A program made the translations under genes and the position numbers. A stretch of DNA of 64,000 bases from Jiangella sp. DSM 45060 (GTDB lineage Bacteria > Actinomycetota > Actinomycetes > Jiangellales > Jiangellaceae). Below the pieces are notes generated by a model, which saw only the letters and a program-made list of their open reading frames with translations, did not search any database and was not told the DNA's origin. The stretch lies in NCBI RefSeq assembly GCF_900105175.1, contig NZ_LT629771.1, forward strand, positions 2,604,001 through 2,668,000. The letters are read 5' to 3'. Positions 43,671 through 51,175 of this stretch are shown here, in pieces; positions within the stretch are counted from its first letter, which is position 1, and the number at the start of each line of letters is the position of its first letter.

Positions 43671-44312
43671 ATGACCACGGCCGTCGTCGCGGGGTTGCTG
43701 GCCGGCTACGGCATCGCGATCCCGGTCGGCGCCGTGGGCGCCTACCTGGTGGCCCTGACGGCGCGCACCTCGCTGACGGTGGGCGCGGGCGCGGCGCTGG
43801 GCGTCGCGGCCGTCGACGGCGGCTACGCGATCGCCGCGGTGCTCGGCGGGGCGGCGCTGGCCGGCGCCGTCGAGCCGTACGCCGTCCCGTTGCGCTGGAC
43901 CTCGGCCGCCGTCCTGCTGGTCATGGCCGTTGCGGGGGCCGTCGCCGCGGTTCGGCGGCACCGGGCCGCACCCGGCGCCGCGGACCCCGACGACGGCCGC
44001 GCCGACCGCGTCACGCCGGTCGCCGCGTTCCTGCGCTTCGCCGGCATCACCGTGATCAACCCGATGACCGTCGTCTACTTCGCCGCGCTGGTCATCGGCA
44101 GCGGCGCGCAGCTGGCCGGTGGCGCCGAGGCGGTGGTGTTCGTCGCCGCCGCGTTCGCCGCGTCGGCCAGCTGGCAACTGCTGCTGGCCTGCGGGGGAGC
44201 GCTGCTCGGACGGTACGTGACGGGCCCGCGCGGCCGGCTGGCGACGGCGTTCGTGTCCAGCGCCGTGATCCTGGTGCTGGCCGTGCGCATGGTCGTCACG
44301 GGCGGCGAGTAA
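43671..44312 (+). CDS. LysE/RhtB family exporter
   Basis: A 213-residue membrane protein with about six hydrophobic helices. LysE hallmarks are GYGIAIPVGAVGAYLVALTA, GAGAALGVAAVDGGYAIAA and the conserved GITVINPMTVVYFAALVIG. It should export amino acids or related small molecules. ATG 43671 fits the family start. The following GNAT gene is ten bases downstream. Confidence 0.88.
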   Translation: MTTAVVAGLLAGYGIAIPVGAVGAYLVALTARTSLTVGAGAALGVAAVDGGYAIAAVLGGAALAGAVEPYAVPLRWTSAAVLLVMAVAGAVAAVRRHRAAPGAADPDDGRADRVTPVAAFLRFAGITVINPMTVVYFAALVIGSGAQLAGGAEAVVFVAAAFAASASWQLLLACGGALLGRYVTGPRGRLATAFVSSAVILVLAVRMVVTGGE

Positions 44313-44322
44313 CCTCGCGTCG

Positions 44323-44847
44323 GTGAGGGACGCCGGGCACGCGACGCTCGTGACGGACCGGCTGCTGCTGCGGCGGCCGCAGCCCGGCGACGTCGACGTC
44401 ATCTTCGACATCTACCGCGACCCGCGGGCCAGTGAGCACAACCCGTCGAACCTGCTCCGCGACCGCGGCGGCGCGGAGAACCTGTACCAGAGCTGGGACG
44501 AGCACTGGCGCAGCGAGGGGTTCGGCTACTGGACGGTGCTGCCGCACGGCGCCGACCGGCCGGTCGGGTTCTGCGGGCTCAAGTACATGTGGTTCCACGA
44601 CGACCAGGTGACGAACCTGTTCTACGGCTTCGACCCGGCGTGGTGGGGGCGCGGGCTGGCCGCCGAGGCCGCCCGCGCCGCCGTCGGGTGGGCCGCGAAG
44701 CACCTGCCCGGCGTGGCCGTCGTCGCCCGGATCCGGCCGGACAACCACGCGTCGCAGCGGGTGGCCGTCCGGGCCGGGCTGAACCGGGCCGAGCACCTCG
44801 ACGGGCTCGGCTTCGACGGCCTGGAGTGGGTCTACGTCACGACGTAG
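44323..44847 (+). CDS. GNAT family N-acetyltransferase (RimJ/RimL-like)
   Basis: A 174-residue acetyltransferase of the ribosomal-protein-acetyltransferase type: LVTDRLLLRRPQPGDVDVIF, GYWTVLPHGADRPVGFCGLK, FYGFDPAWWGRGLAAEAARA and RPDNHASQRVAVRAGL. The substrate is unknown. The GTG lies seven bases after TAACCT (44310-44315), suggesting a leaderless transcript in spite of the closeness to lysE. Its end overlaps the convergent antiporter gene by 11 bp. Confidence 0.88.
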   Translation: MRDAGHATLVTDRLLLRRPQPGDVDVIFDIYRDPRASEHNPSNLLRDRGGAENLYQSWDEHWRSEGFGYWTVLPHGADRPVGFCGLKYMWFHDDQVTNLFYGFDPAWWGRGLAAEAARAAVGWAAKHLPGVAVVARIRPDNHASQRVAVRAGLNRAEHLDGLGFDGLEWVYVTT

Positions 44848-46321
44848 CCCGCGACCGCCCCAGCGGCTCGCGCACCAGGATCTCGTCGACGTAGCAGTAC
44901 TGCCAGTCCGCGCCCGGCTCCAGCGACTGGATGACGGGGTGGTGCTCGTCGAAGTAGTGCGCCCGCGAGTGCCGTGCGGGTGAGTCGTCGCAGCAGGCCA
45001 CCAGGCCACACTTCATGCACAGCCGCAGCTGCACCCAGGTGCCGCCATCGTCGACGCACTGCTGGCAGACGTCGACGTCGGTCTCGGTGACCTCCATCTG
45101 GTCCTGGTGGATGCAGGACGTGCTCATGGTCTCGGCGCGGACGTACTGCCAGCGCGAGCGCAGCAGCCGGTCCGGCACGAACCGGGTGAAGTGCTTCGAC
45201 TGCGCCGCCAGCAGGGGCGCGGCGATGGCCAGCACCAGCACGTACAGCGCGACGAACGGGCCCATGCGCTCGTCCAGCCCGGCCGCGATGGCCAGCGTCG
45301 CCAGGATCAGCGAGAACTCGCCGCGGCCCAGCACCGTCAGCCCGATGTTCGTGGCCGCGCGCTGGTTGAACCCGAACAGCCGGGCCGTGACCACGCCGGC
45401 CGTCATGTTCGTCGCCAGCGTGACGACGGCGGCGATGGCCACCGGCAGCGCGACGGCGCCGAGGTCGTCGACGTCGATGGTCAGCCCGAACGAGACGAAG
45501 AAGATCGCCGCGAACACGTCGCGCAGCGGCAGCACCACCTGCTCCACCCGCTCCTTCAACGTCGTCCGCGACACCACCAGGCCGATCATCAGCGCGCCGA
45601 TCGCCTCGGACACGCCCACCTCGAGCGCGATGCCGGCGACCAGCACGACCAGCCCGACCATGAGGATCGCCAGCAGCTCGTCCTCGCGGCTGTCGAGGAC
45701 CAGCGAGATGGCGCGCGCACCCCACCTGGCCAGCGCGAACAACAGCACCAGGAACCCGAAGCTGACCAGCAGGTCGACGACGAAGTCGGCGGTCGAGCCG
45801 GAGTCGTTGAGCACCGGCGACAGCAGCGCCAGGTAGAGCGCGAGGAACATGTCCTCGATGACGATGATGCCGAGGATGATCGGCGTCTCGGCGTTCGTCA
45901 GCCGGCGCAGCTCGATCAGCAGCTTCGTCGCGATGGCCGACGACGAGATGCCCAGCGCGCCGGCGATCACCAGCGCCTCGGACGTCCCCCAGCCGAGCGC
46001 GAAGCCCAGCGCCATGCCGGCGCTGACGTTGAGCCCGATGTAGACGCCGGCCGCGATGAACAGCCGCTTCCCGCTGCCCAGCACCTGCTCGGCCGGGAAC
46101 TCGACGCCCAGGTGGAACAGCAGCAGCACGAGACCGAGGGACGCCAGCAGGGCGAGGTCCTCGGGGTGCTCGACCAGCACCGGACCCGGCGTGCCCGGGC
46201 CGAGCAGGATGCCGACCAGCATGTAGCAGGGCACCGTCGGGAACCCGTAGCGCCGGCCGAGCCGGGCCAGCAGCCCGGCGAGCAGGACGATGCCGCCCAG
46301 CCCGATGAGGTCCGCGTGCAC
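44837..46321 (-). CDS. CPA2 cation:proton antiporter fused to a UBP-type zinc finger
   Basis: A 494-residue fusion. Residues 1-385 are a Kef/KhtU-like antiporter with about twelve helices (LGLVLLLFHLGVEFPAEQVL, GISSSAIATKLLIELRRLTN, FFVSFGLTIDVDD, TVLGRGEFSLILATLAIAAG). Residues 399-494 form a ubiquitin-protease-type zinc finger (SCIHQDQMEVTETDVDVCQQ, CMKCGLVACCDDSPARHSRA, HPVIQSLEPGADWQYCYVDE). There is no stop or ribosome binding site between them. A KhtT-like gene lies five bases upstream, so the pair is a KhtTU-type K+/H+ antiporter. The role of the finger is unknown. Confidence 0.88.
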   Translation of the reverse strand: MHADLIGLGGIVLLAGLLARLGRRYGFPTVPCYMLVGILLGPGTPGPVLVEHPEDLALLASLGLVLLLFHLGVEFPAEQVLGSGKRLFIAAGVYIGLNVSAGMALGFALGWGTSEALVIAGALGISSSAIATKLLIELRRLTNAETPIILGIIVIEDMFLALYLALLSPVLNDSGSTADFVVDLLVSFGFLVLLFALARWGARAISLVLDSREDELLAILMVGLVVLVAGIALEVGVSEAIGALMIGLVVSRTTLKERVEQVVLPLRDVFAAIFFVSFGLTIDVDDLGAVALPVAIAAVVTLATNMTAGVVTARLFGFNQRAATNIGLTVLGRGEFSLILATLAIAAGLDERMGPFVALYVLVLAIAAPLLAAQSKHFTRFVPDRLLRSRWQYVRAETMSTSCIHQDQMEVTETDVDVCQQCVDDGGTWVQLRLCMKCGLVACCDDSPARHSRAHYFDEHHPVIQSLEPGADWQYCYVDEILVREPLGRSRATS

Positions 46322-46326
46322 CGGGC

Positions 46327-46554
46327 CTAACCCTCGAAGAACGTGCCGGTGAGCACGGCGCCGAGCTTCAGCGCCTGTTCCCGGGTCAGCTCGAGGACGG
46401 CGGTCGGCTCGTCACCCTTGTCGGCGAAGACGTAGAGGTCACGGATGTTGCCCTGCCGCACGACGACGGACACCCGCTGCGTCGCGCTGCCGAGGTCGAT
46501 GTCGTAGCGCTTGCCGATGCCCGGCAGCTCCTGCATGTGCACGCCCTGGCCCAT
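46327..46554 (-). CDS. KhtT-like antiporter regulatory protein, N-domain only
   Basis: A 75-residue protein, ELPGIGKRYDIDLGSATQRV, YVFADKGDEPTAVLELTREQ and LGAVLTGTFFEG. This matches the N-terminal part of KhtT, but the TrkA-C (RCK-C) half that binds ligand is absent. GGAGAAGGG precedes ATG 46554. It lies five bases before the antiporter, as khtT does before khtU. Without RCK-C, the antiporter may sense its signal by another part, perhaps the fused zinc finger, which is inference. Confidence 0.82.
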   Translation of the reverse strand: MGQGVHMQELPGIGKRYDIDLGSATQRVSVVVRQGNIRDLYVFADKGDEPTAVLELTREQALKLGAVLTGTFFEG

Positions 46555-46590
46555 GATGCGTCCCTTCTCCGCGGCGAACAGTGACTGAGT

Positions 46591-48060
46591 TTAGGGTCGG
46601 GCGAGCCTGCGGAACGAGGGCTCGGGGGGCTCGACGCGTTCGCCGTCAGAGAGTTGGGCCCGCAGCCGGGCCGCGCCGCCGGGCAGGAACGGCTCCAATT
46701 CCGCCGCGACGACCCGGCAGGCGTGCACCAGCGTGGCCAGGACGGCGTCCGCGCCGGGCCGGCGTTCCCACGGACGCTCCGCCTCGATCGTCCGGTTCGC
46801 GAGGTCGACGACGGCGACCAGCGCGGCCGTCGCGGCGCGCAGGTCGAAGCCGTCCAGCGCCCGGTCGACGGCGACCGGCAGCGCGCCGGCGGCGTCGGTG
46901 AGGGCGCCCGGCGCGGGCGGGCCGACGGCCCCGCCGGTGCGGCGCTGGACCAGCGTGAGCGTCCGCTGCACCAGGTTGCCCAGCCCGTTGGCCAGCTCGA
47001 GGTCGTGCCGGGCGACCAGCCGGTCCTCGGTGAAGTCGGTGTCGCCGGTGCGCGGCACCTCGCGGACGAACCACCAGCGCAGCGCGTCGGTGCCGTACCG
47101 CGCGACCAGGGCCGACGGGTCGGCGGTGGCGCCGCCGCTCTTGGCCAGCTTGACGCCGTCCGCCGTCAGATAGTCGTGCACGAGGATCGCGGTCGGCAGT
47201 GGCAGCCCCGCGGAGAGCAACTGGGCCAGCCAGTAGACCGCGTGGAAGCGCACGATGCCCTTGCCGATGACGTGCACCCGCTCGGCCGACCCGGCCCACC
47301 AGTCGCGGTACGCCCTGTCGTCGGCGCCGCCGTAGCCGAGCGCCGTCACGTAGTTCGCCAGCGCCTCCCACCAGACGTAGACGACCTGGCCCGGGTCGCC
47401 GGGGACCGGGATGCCCCAGCCGCCGGCCCGCTCGGCCGGGCGCGACACGCTGACGTCGCGCAGGCCGGCGCGGACGAACGCGAGCACCTCGGCGCGCTTG
47501 GCGGCCGGCACCACGCGGACGGCGCCGGACTCCAGCACGCGCAGCAGCTCGTCCTGGTACCGGGACAGCCGGAAGAACCAGTTCTCCTCGCTGACCTCCT
47601 CGGGCGCCACCCCGTGCTCCGGGCAGACGCCGCCGGCCAGCTCGTCGGCGGTGTAGAACTGCTCGCAGCCCGCGCAGTACCGGCCGGTGTAGGTGCGCCG
47701 GTAGAAGTCGCCGCGGGCCGCGCAGCGCTCCCAGAGCCGGCGCACCCCCGGCGGATGCCGCGGGTCGGTGCTGGTCCGGATGACGTCGTCGACCGACAGC
47801 GCCAGGGCCTGGCCTAGCGCGACGAAGCCGGCCGCGTTGGCGTCGACGAACCGCCGGGTCGGCACGCCCGCCGCTCGCGCGGCGACGACGTTCTTCAGCG
47901 CGTTGTCGTCGGTGCCGGTGAGGAACCGCACCGGCTGCCCGCGTCGTCGCCGGTGCCGGGCGAGCACGTCGGCCTGGACCAGCTCCAGCGCGTGGCCGAG
48001 GTGCGGCGCGCCGTTGACGTACGGGATGGACGTGGTGACGTAGTAGCGGCTGGTGGTCAT
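46591..48060 (-). CDS. metG: Methionyl-tRNA synthetase
   Basis: A 489-residue class I synthetase that charges tRNA-Met. HLGH (20-23) replaces HIGH and KLAKS (304-308) replaces KMSKS. The zinc knuckle has CAGC (129-132) and CPEH (146-149). VYVWWEALANYVTALGY and HVIGKGIVRFHAVYW are typical. The C-terminal anticodon domain is short and no EMAP/Trbp111 domain follows. The ATG has GGAGGAG, which is buried in a hairpin. Whether it is the only MetRS cannot be told from this window. Confidence 0.92.
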   Translation of the reverse strand: MTTSRYYVTTSIPYVNGAPHLGHALELVQADVLARHRRRRGQPVRFLTGTDDNALKNVVAARAAGVPTRRFVDANAAGFVALGQALALSVDDVIRTSTDPRHPPGVRRLWERCAARGDFYRRTYTGRYCAGCEQFYTADELAGGVCPEHGVAPEEVSEENWFFRLSRYQDELLRVLESGAVRVVPAAKRAEVLAFVRAGLRDVSVSRPAERAGGWGIPVPGDPGQVVYVWWEALANYVTALGYGGADDRAYRDWWAGSAERVHVIGKGIVRFHAVYWLAQLLSAGLPLPTAILVHDYLTADGVKLAKSGGATADPSALVARYGTDALRWWFVREVPRTGDTDFTEDRLVARHDLELANGLGNLVQRTLTLVQRRTGGAVGPPAPGALTDAAGALPVAVDRALDGFDLRAATAALVAVVDLANRTIEAERPWERRPGADAVLATLVHACRVVAAELEPFLPGGAARLRAQLSDGERVEPPEPSFRRLARP

Positions 48061-48066
48061 GGCGAT

Positions 48067-48092
48067 CTCCTCCGCCCTGCGCGGCGGAGGAG
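48067..48092 (-). promoter_or_regulatory. metG ribosome-binding-site sequestering hairpin
   Basis: CTCCTCCGCC (48067-48076) and GGCGGAGGAG (48083-48092) are perfect inverses around CTGCGC. In the metG mRNA the 3' arm contains GGAGGAG, the ribosome binding site six bases before the ATG at 48060. Folding would block initiation. Confidence 0.65.
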
Positions 48093-48102
48093 TGCTGACG
48101 TG

Positions 48103-48131
48103 ACGAAGCCCCCGCTGAGCAGGGGCTTCGT
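48103..48131 (-). terminator. metG leader attenuator hairpin
   Basis: In mRNA sense, ACGAAGCCCC (48131-48122) pairs perfectly with GGGGCTTCGT (48112-48103). It lies between the leader ORF and metG. A competing partner, GGGGCT at 48162-48157 inside the leader ORF, can pair with AGCCCC of the first arm. There is no U-run, as often in this group. Confidence 0.6.
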
Positions 48132-48140
48132 GGTGTGGTG

Positions 48141-48200
48141 TCAGCGCACGCCGGTGAGCCCCGCGGAGGGGCGCATGGTCGGCAGGGTGCGCTGGGTCAT
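48141..48200 (-). CDS. Putative 19-residue leader peptide upstream of metG
   Basis: The ORF reads MTQRTLPTMRPSAGLTGVR and ends ten bases before the attenuator hairpin. A TACCAT box at 48213-48208 lies seven bases before its ATG, so it is likely the leaderless 5' end of the metG transcript. Codon 9 is Met. Its second half contains GCCCC-TCCGC-GGGGC, the first of three mutually exclusive stems. Confidence 0.45.
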   Translation of the reverse strand: MTQRTLPTMRPSAGLTGVR

Positions 48201-48361
48201 GCCGCCGATGGTACGCGTGACCAGCGCGGAGGCCCAGCGACTAGTCATGACAATCAGGTGATGACGCGTGTCAAGGAAGGTATGTCCATCTTTGAACGGC
48301 ATTCTGTGTGTCTTGAAATAGCTATTCGTGCGACACGCAAGCAAAGATTTGTTGTTTCTCC

Positions 48362-48389
48362 TTGCGCAACCACAATCGCTGCCTAGACT
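48362..48389 (+). promoter_or_regulatory. Promoter of the 27-codon peptide gene
   Basis: TTGCGC (48362-48367) and TAGACT (48384-48389), with a 16-bp spacer, form a reasonable sigma-70-type promoter. The surrounding 48250-48410 is noticeably AT-richer than the rest of the window. Confidence 0.5.
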
Positions 48390-48472
48390 CACAGTCAAGA
48401 ACACGGGGTCGTCCGGACAAGAGCTTGGCCCTGCGGTTCGCCACCGAACGTCTCATCCAAAGGAGCACGATC

Positions 48473-48556
48473 ATGGACGCACTCTCCGGCCTCGTCGACA
48501 GCATCGTCGCGCTGGTCAACCAGCTTCTGGGGACCGTGACCGGCCTGCTCGGCTGA
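48473..48556 (+). CDS. 27-residue hydrophobic peptide gene
   Basis: ORF of 27 codons: MDALSGLVDSIVALVNQLLG then TVTGLLG. It is an almost uncharged amphipathic or membrane-active helix with two Asp. AAAGGAG lies eight bases before the ATG. It has its own promoter, an 80-nt leader and a strong intrinsic terminator 57 bp after the stop, so it is a separate small transcription unit. It is not recognised; type I toxin, signalling peptide or small membrane regulator are all possible. Confidence 0.65.
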   Translation: MDALSGLVDSIVALVNQLLGTVTGLLG

Positions 48557-48613
48557 GAAACGGGGCACGTAAGCCCTTCTCCATCCGGTGGGCGCTTGGC
48601 GGCTCCCCACCAA

Positions 48614-48665
48614 ACCGTCCGCGTATGCCTCTGGAATTCTCCAGGCATACGCGGACGGTCTTTTT
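48614..48665 (+). terminator. Perfect 17-bp intrinsic terminator with U-run
   Basis: ACCGTCCGCGTATGCCT (48614-48630) is exactly inverted at 48643-48659 around a 12-base loop, followed by C and TTTTT (48661-48665). It is the only classical terminator with a U-run I see in the window. It also faces the end of the minus-strand nucleotidase gene. Confidence 0.92.
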
Positions 48666-48726
48666 ATGCGGAAACCATCCGGCGCGATGTCCGGATTGAG
48701 TCTTTTGCAGCTCCTGGGGCGGCGCG

Positions 48727-50169
48727 CTATTCCGGGGCGATCTCGCGCGGCATGAGGTCGTGCGGCAGCGACGTCCGCGCGGCCCGGAGGAACGCGAACG
48801 GCGTGCGCAGGCCGAGGTTGGCCACCCGCGACGTGTAGATGTCGGCGTACTTCTCGACCTGGCGGGCGAACAGGCTCTTGTCGTTGCCGGCCCGCATCAT
48901 CGGGCCCCAGGTGGGGTTGCCGAGCTCGGCGGCGGCACGGGCCAGCGGCACGATGCGCTCGTCCAAGGTCCGCAGCGCCTCGCGCAGCGACTCGACCGCC
49001 TCGCGCGAGCCCTCGCGCGAGCCTCCGTGCGGGCCGGGCGCGGACGGGTCGCCGGGGCGCAGCAGCGCCATGCGGGTCTGCGCCAGCCGGTCCTCCAGGA
49101 CCGCCTTCTCGACCATGAGCCGCCGCAGCTCGGCCTCGTCGGCGGCGAACGCCTGCGCCGCCTCGATCTCGGCCTCCAGCTCGCGCATGATCAGCGCGGT
49201 GCGCCAGCGCAGCGCGGACTTGGTGACGTGGACGTCGCCGAAGAGGTGGTCGCCGACGTAGAGGATCTCGGCGCCGGTGAGGCCGAGGCTCTGCTCGACC
49301 TGCCGCGCGCAGCCGCCGTGGTAGACCTCGCCGGTCTTCAGCGGCCCCCAGTGCGGCTGCAGCAGCCCACGCTCGGCGTCGACGACCCGGAACACCGGCT
49401 CGACCTCGGAGAAGAACCGCGGCTTCGCGGCCGCCACGACGACGAAGTCGAACAGGTCGCGCCACGACCCGGACGGCACGTGCCGGTCGAACGCGTAGCT
49501 CATCATCGCCTTGGTGTACGACCAGTCGCTGTTCGTGATCAGCAGCAGCCGCTTCCCGGCCAGTCGCTGGTCGATCAGCGTCTGCGCGGTGGACGGGTCG
49601 ACGTCGCAGAAGCGGTCCGGGTCGGCGACGATCTCGGCCTTCAGCGCGCCGGTGGTGTGCGACTCGTCCAGCGCCGCCGACACGATGCGGTACAGCTCGT
49701 CGTAGCCGAGCGGGCCGGGGATGGTGCCGTCGTCGAGGCGGTCGACGAACTGGGCGTAGAGCGCCGACTCCGAGATCGTGAACAGCGTGTTCATGAACCG
49801 GAAGCGCGGGTTGTTGAGATCGACGGTGACGCCGTTGTAGGTGGTGCGCAGCTCGTCGAAGGACAGCTGCCGGGTGCCGTGCTGGGCCTGGATGACGTAG
49901 CCGAACCGGGTGGCCTTGACGAGGTTGCCGAGGTCGAGGTCGATGACCAGCCCCTGCAGGTACCGGTCGGGCTCGAACGCCAGCCCGGCGACGGGGTAAT
50001 CGCCGGCCGCGAGCACTCGGGTGGCGTGCTCGAACGCCGTGCGCTCCCACGCGTCGGTGCGGTAGTGGATGAGCGTGTAGTCCATGTCGTAGCCGATGGC
50101 CTGCACGGAGCGCAGGTTCAGCGTGCGGTTGGCGTAGACACCGCGTTCCAGCCCGTCCGGAGGCGTCAT
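48727..50169 (-). CDS. HAD-IG family 5'-nucleotidase
   Basis: A 480-residue cytosolic purine 5'-nucleotidase-like HAD protein. The catalytic DxD is in AIGYDMDYTLIHY (Asp28, Asp30); later motifs are LLLITNSDWSYT (motif II) and ILYVGDHLFGDVHVTK (motif III/IV). A coiled segment covers about residues 335-400. It should dephosphorylate nucleoside monophosphates. ATG 50169 lies seven bases after TAGGCT (50182-50177), so the message is probably leaderless. Confidence 0.9.
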   Translation of the reverse strand: MTPPDGLERGVYANRTLNLRSVQAIGYDMDYTLIHYRTDAWERTAFEHATRVLAAGDYPVAGLAFEPDRYLQGLVIDLDLGNLVKATRFGYVIQAQHGTRQLSFDELRTTYNGVTVDLNNPRFRFMNTLFTISESALYAQFVDRLDDGTIPGPLGYDELYRIVSAALDESHTTGALKAEIVADPDRFCDVDPSTAQTLIDQRLAGKRLLLITNSDWSYTKAMMSYAFDRHVPSGSWRDLFDFVVVAAAKPRFFSEVEPVFRVVDAERGLLQPHWGPLKTGEVYHGGCARQVEQSLGLTGAEILYVGDHLFGDVHVTKSALRWRTALIMRELEAEIEAAQAFAADEAELRRLMVEKAVLEDRLAQTRMALLRPGDPSAPGPHGGSREGSREAVESLREALRTLDERIVPLARAAAELGNPTWGPMMRAGNDKSLFARQVEKYADIYTSRVANLGLRTPFAFLRAARTSLPHDLMPREIAPE

Positions 50170-50179
50170 GCCCCCGAGC

Positions 50180-50578
50180 CTAGGGTGTGCCGGGCCGTCC
50201 CGTGACCGGAAGGCCCGCCGCGGCCCACGCGTGGAAGCCGCCGGCCAGGTCCGTCGCGTTGACCAGCCCGAGGTCGCGCAGTGAGGCGGCGGCGAGGCTG
50301 GACGCGTACCCCTCGTTGCAGAACACGATGACGGTGCGCCGCGGGTCGTCGGCCAGCTCGAGGCGGTGCGGGCTGGTCGGGTCCAGCCGCCACTCCAGCA
50401 CGTTGCGCTCGACGACCAGCGCGCCCGGGATGGCGCCGAACCGCTCGCGGTCCGCGGCCGGGCGGGTGTCGACCAGCAGCGCCCGCTCGTAGGTGACGGC
50501 GTGCGCGGCCTGCTCCGGGGTGAGGCGGACGATGCGCGCGCGGGCCGCGTCCAGCAGCGCTTCGACGCGCGGGCTCAT
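50180..50578 (-). CDS. Rhodanese-like sulfurtransferase
   Basis: A 132-residue single-domain rhodanese. ALLVDTRPAADRERFGAIPG is the N-terminal signature and VIVFCNEGYASSLAAASLRD holds the active-site Cys87 that carries persulfide sulfur. The start overlaps the cysteine dioxygenase stop (ATGA), so the two are coupled. Together they act on cysteine-derived sulfur. The 5' leader of the operon has a poly-Cys ORF. Confidence 0.9.
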   Translation of the reverse strand: MSPRVEALLDAARARIVRLTPEQAAHAVTYERALLVDTRPAADRERFGAIPGALVVERNVLEWRLDPTSPHRLELADDPRRTVIVFCNEGYASSLAAASLRDLGLVNATDLAGGFHAWAAAGLPVTGRPGTP

Positions 50579-51057
50579 CGGGCCGGCTCCGGCTCGTCGG
50601 TGAGGACGGTCCGCACCCGCCGCAGCGCGCCGGCGCCGTCGACCTCGTAGTAGCCCATCGCGGTGAGCGGCGGCGAGTAGGCGTGCACCGTCACCGCCGG
50701 CTCGGGCTCGGTGTTGACGACGTCGTGCACGTGGCCGACCGGGAACCCGACGCCCCGGCCGTCGCGCAGCCGGCGCTCGCGCAGCCCCGACGACCCGGTC
50801 CAGAACCGCTCGGTGACGATGCCCGACACGACGCTCAGCGCGCCGAGCGACCCGGCGTGGTCGTGCAGCTCGGTGGACTGCTCCTGCGTCCAGCTGATCA
50901 GCCAGACGTCGGTGTACGGGTCGCTGGACAGCCGCACCGACCAGCGGTCGTCGGCGTCGAAGCGGACGGGGTGCCGCCCGGCCCGCACCTCGGCGGCGAC
51001 GGTGCGGGTCAGGTCGACGAGGTCGCGCAGGTGGACGGGGGTGGGTGCGATGGTCAT
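50575..51057 (-). CDS. Cysteine dioxygenase family protein
   Basis: A 160-residue cupin of the cysteine dioxygenase type. Iron ligands are His65 and His67 (STELHDHAGSLG) and His109 or His111 (PVGHVHDVVN). It would oxidise cysteine or a related thiol to a sulfinate. ATG 51057 has GGAG seven bases upstream, within a hairpin arm. It is first in a two-gene operon with a rhodanese, behind the MRCCC leader ORF, which points to cysteine-responsive translation. Confidence 0.87.
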   Translation of the reverse strand: MTIAPTPVHLRDLVDLTRTVAAEVRAGRHPVRFDADDRWSVRLSSDPYTDVWLISWTQEQSTELHDHAGSLGALSVVSGIVTERFWTGSSGLRERRLRDGRGVGFPVGHVHDVVNTEPEPAVTVHAYSPPLTAMGYYEVDGAGALRRVRTVLTDEPEPAR

Positions 51058-51064
51058 GGCTGGA

Positions 51065-51101
51065 CTCCGGTGGGCGTGCGGACGAGGGTGGGGGACCGGA
51101 G
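51065..51101 (-). promoter_or_regulatory. RBS-sequestering helix after the poly-Cys leader
   Basis: In mRNA sense, CTCCGGT (51101-51095), starting one base after the leader stop codon, pairs exactly with ACCGGAG (51071-51065). The latter holds the GGAG ribosome binding site of the dioxygenase gene. A ribosome held on the leader Cys codons would cover the first arm. Confidence 0.6.
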
Positions 51102-51102
51102 G

Positions 51103-51120
51103 TCAGCAACAGCAGCGCAT
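51103..51120 (-). CDS. Five-residue poly-cysteine leader peptide MRCCC
   Basis: ATG CGC TGC TGT TGC TGA encodes MRCCC. A GATTAT box at 51133-51128 ends seven bases before the ATG, so translation is probably leaderless. Leaderless poly-Cys ORFs that attenuate downstream operons in response to cysteine are known in mycobacteria. The ORF ends 45 bases before the dioxygenase start. Confidence 0.75.
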   Translation of the reverse strand: MRCCC

Positions 51121-51175
51121 GCGGACGATAATCCCCAGCGATCTGCTAGGAATCAAGCGCCGTCCACATGGCGGA

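Noticed and set aside
48058..48213. T-box riboswitch before metG
   Set aside because: No AGGGTGG-like T-box sequence or stem I specifier loop was found; the leader fits uORF attenuation better.
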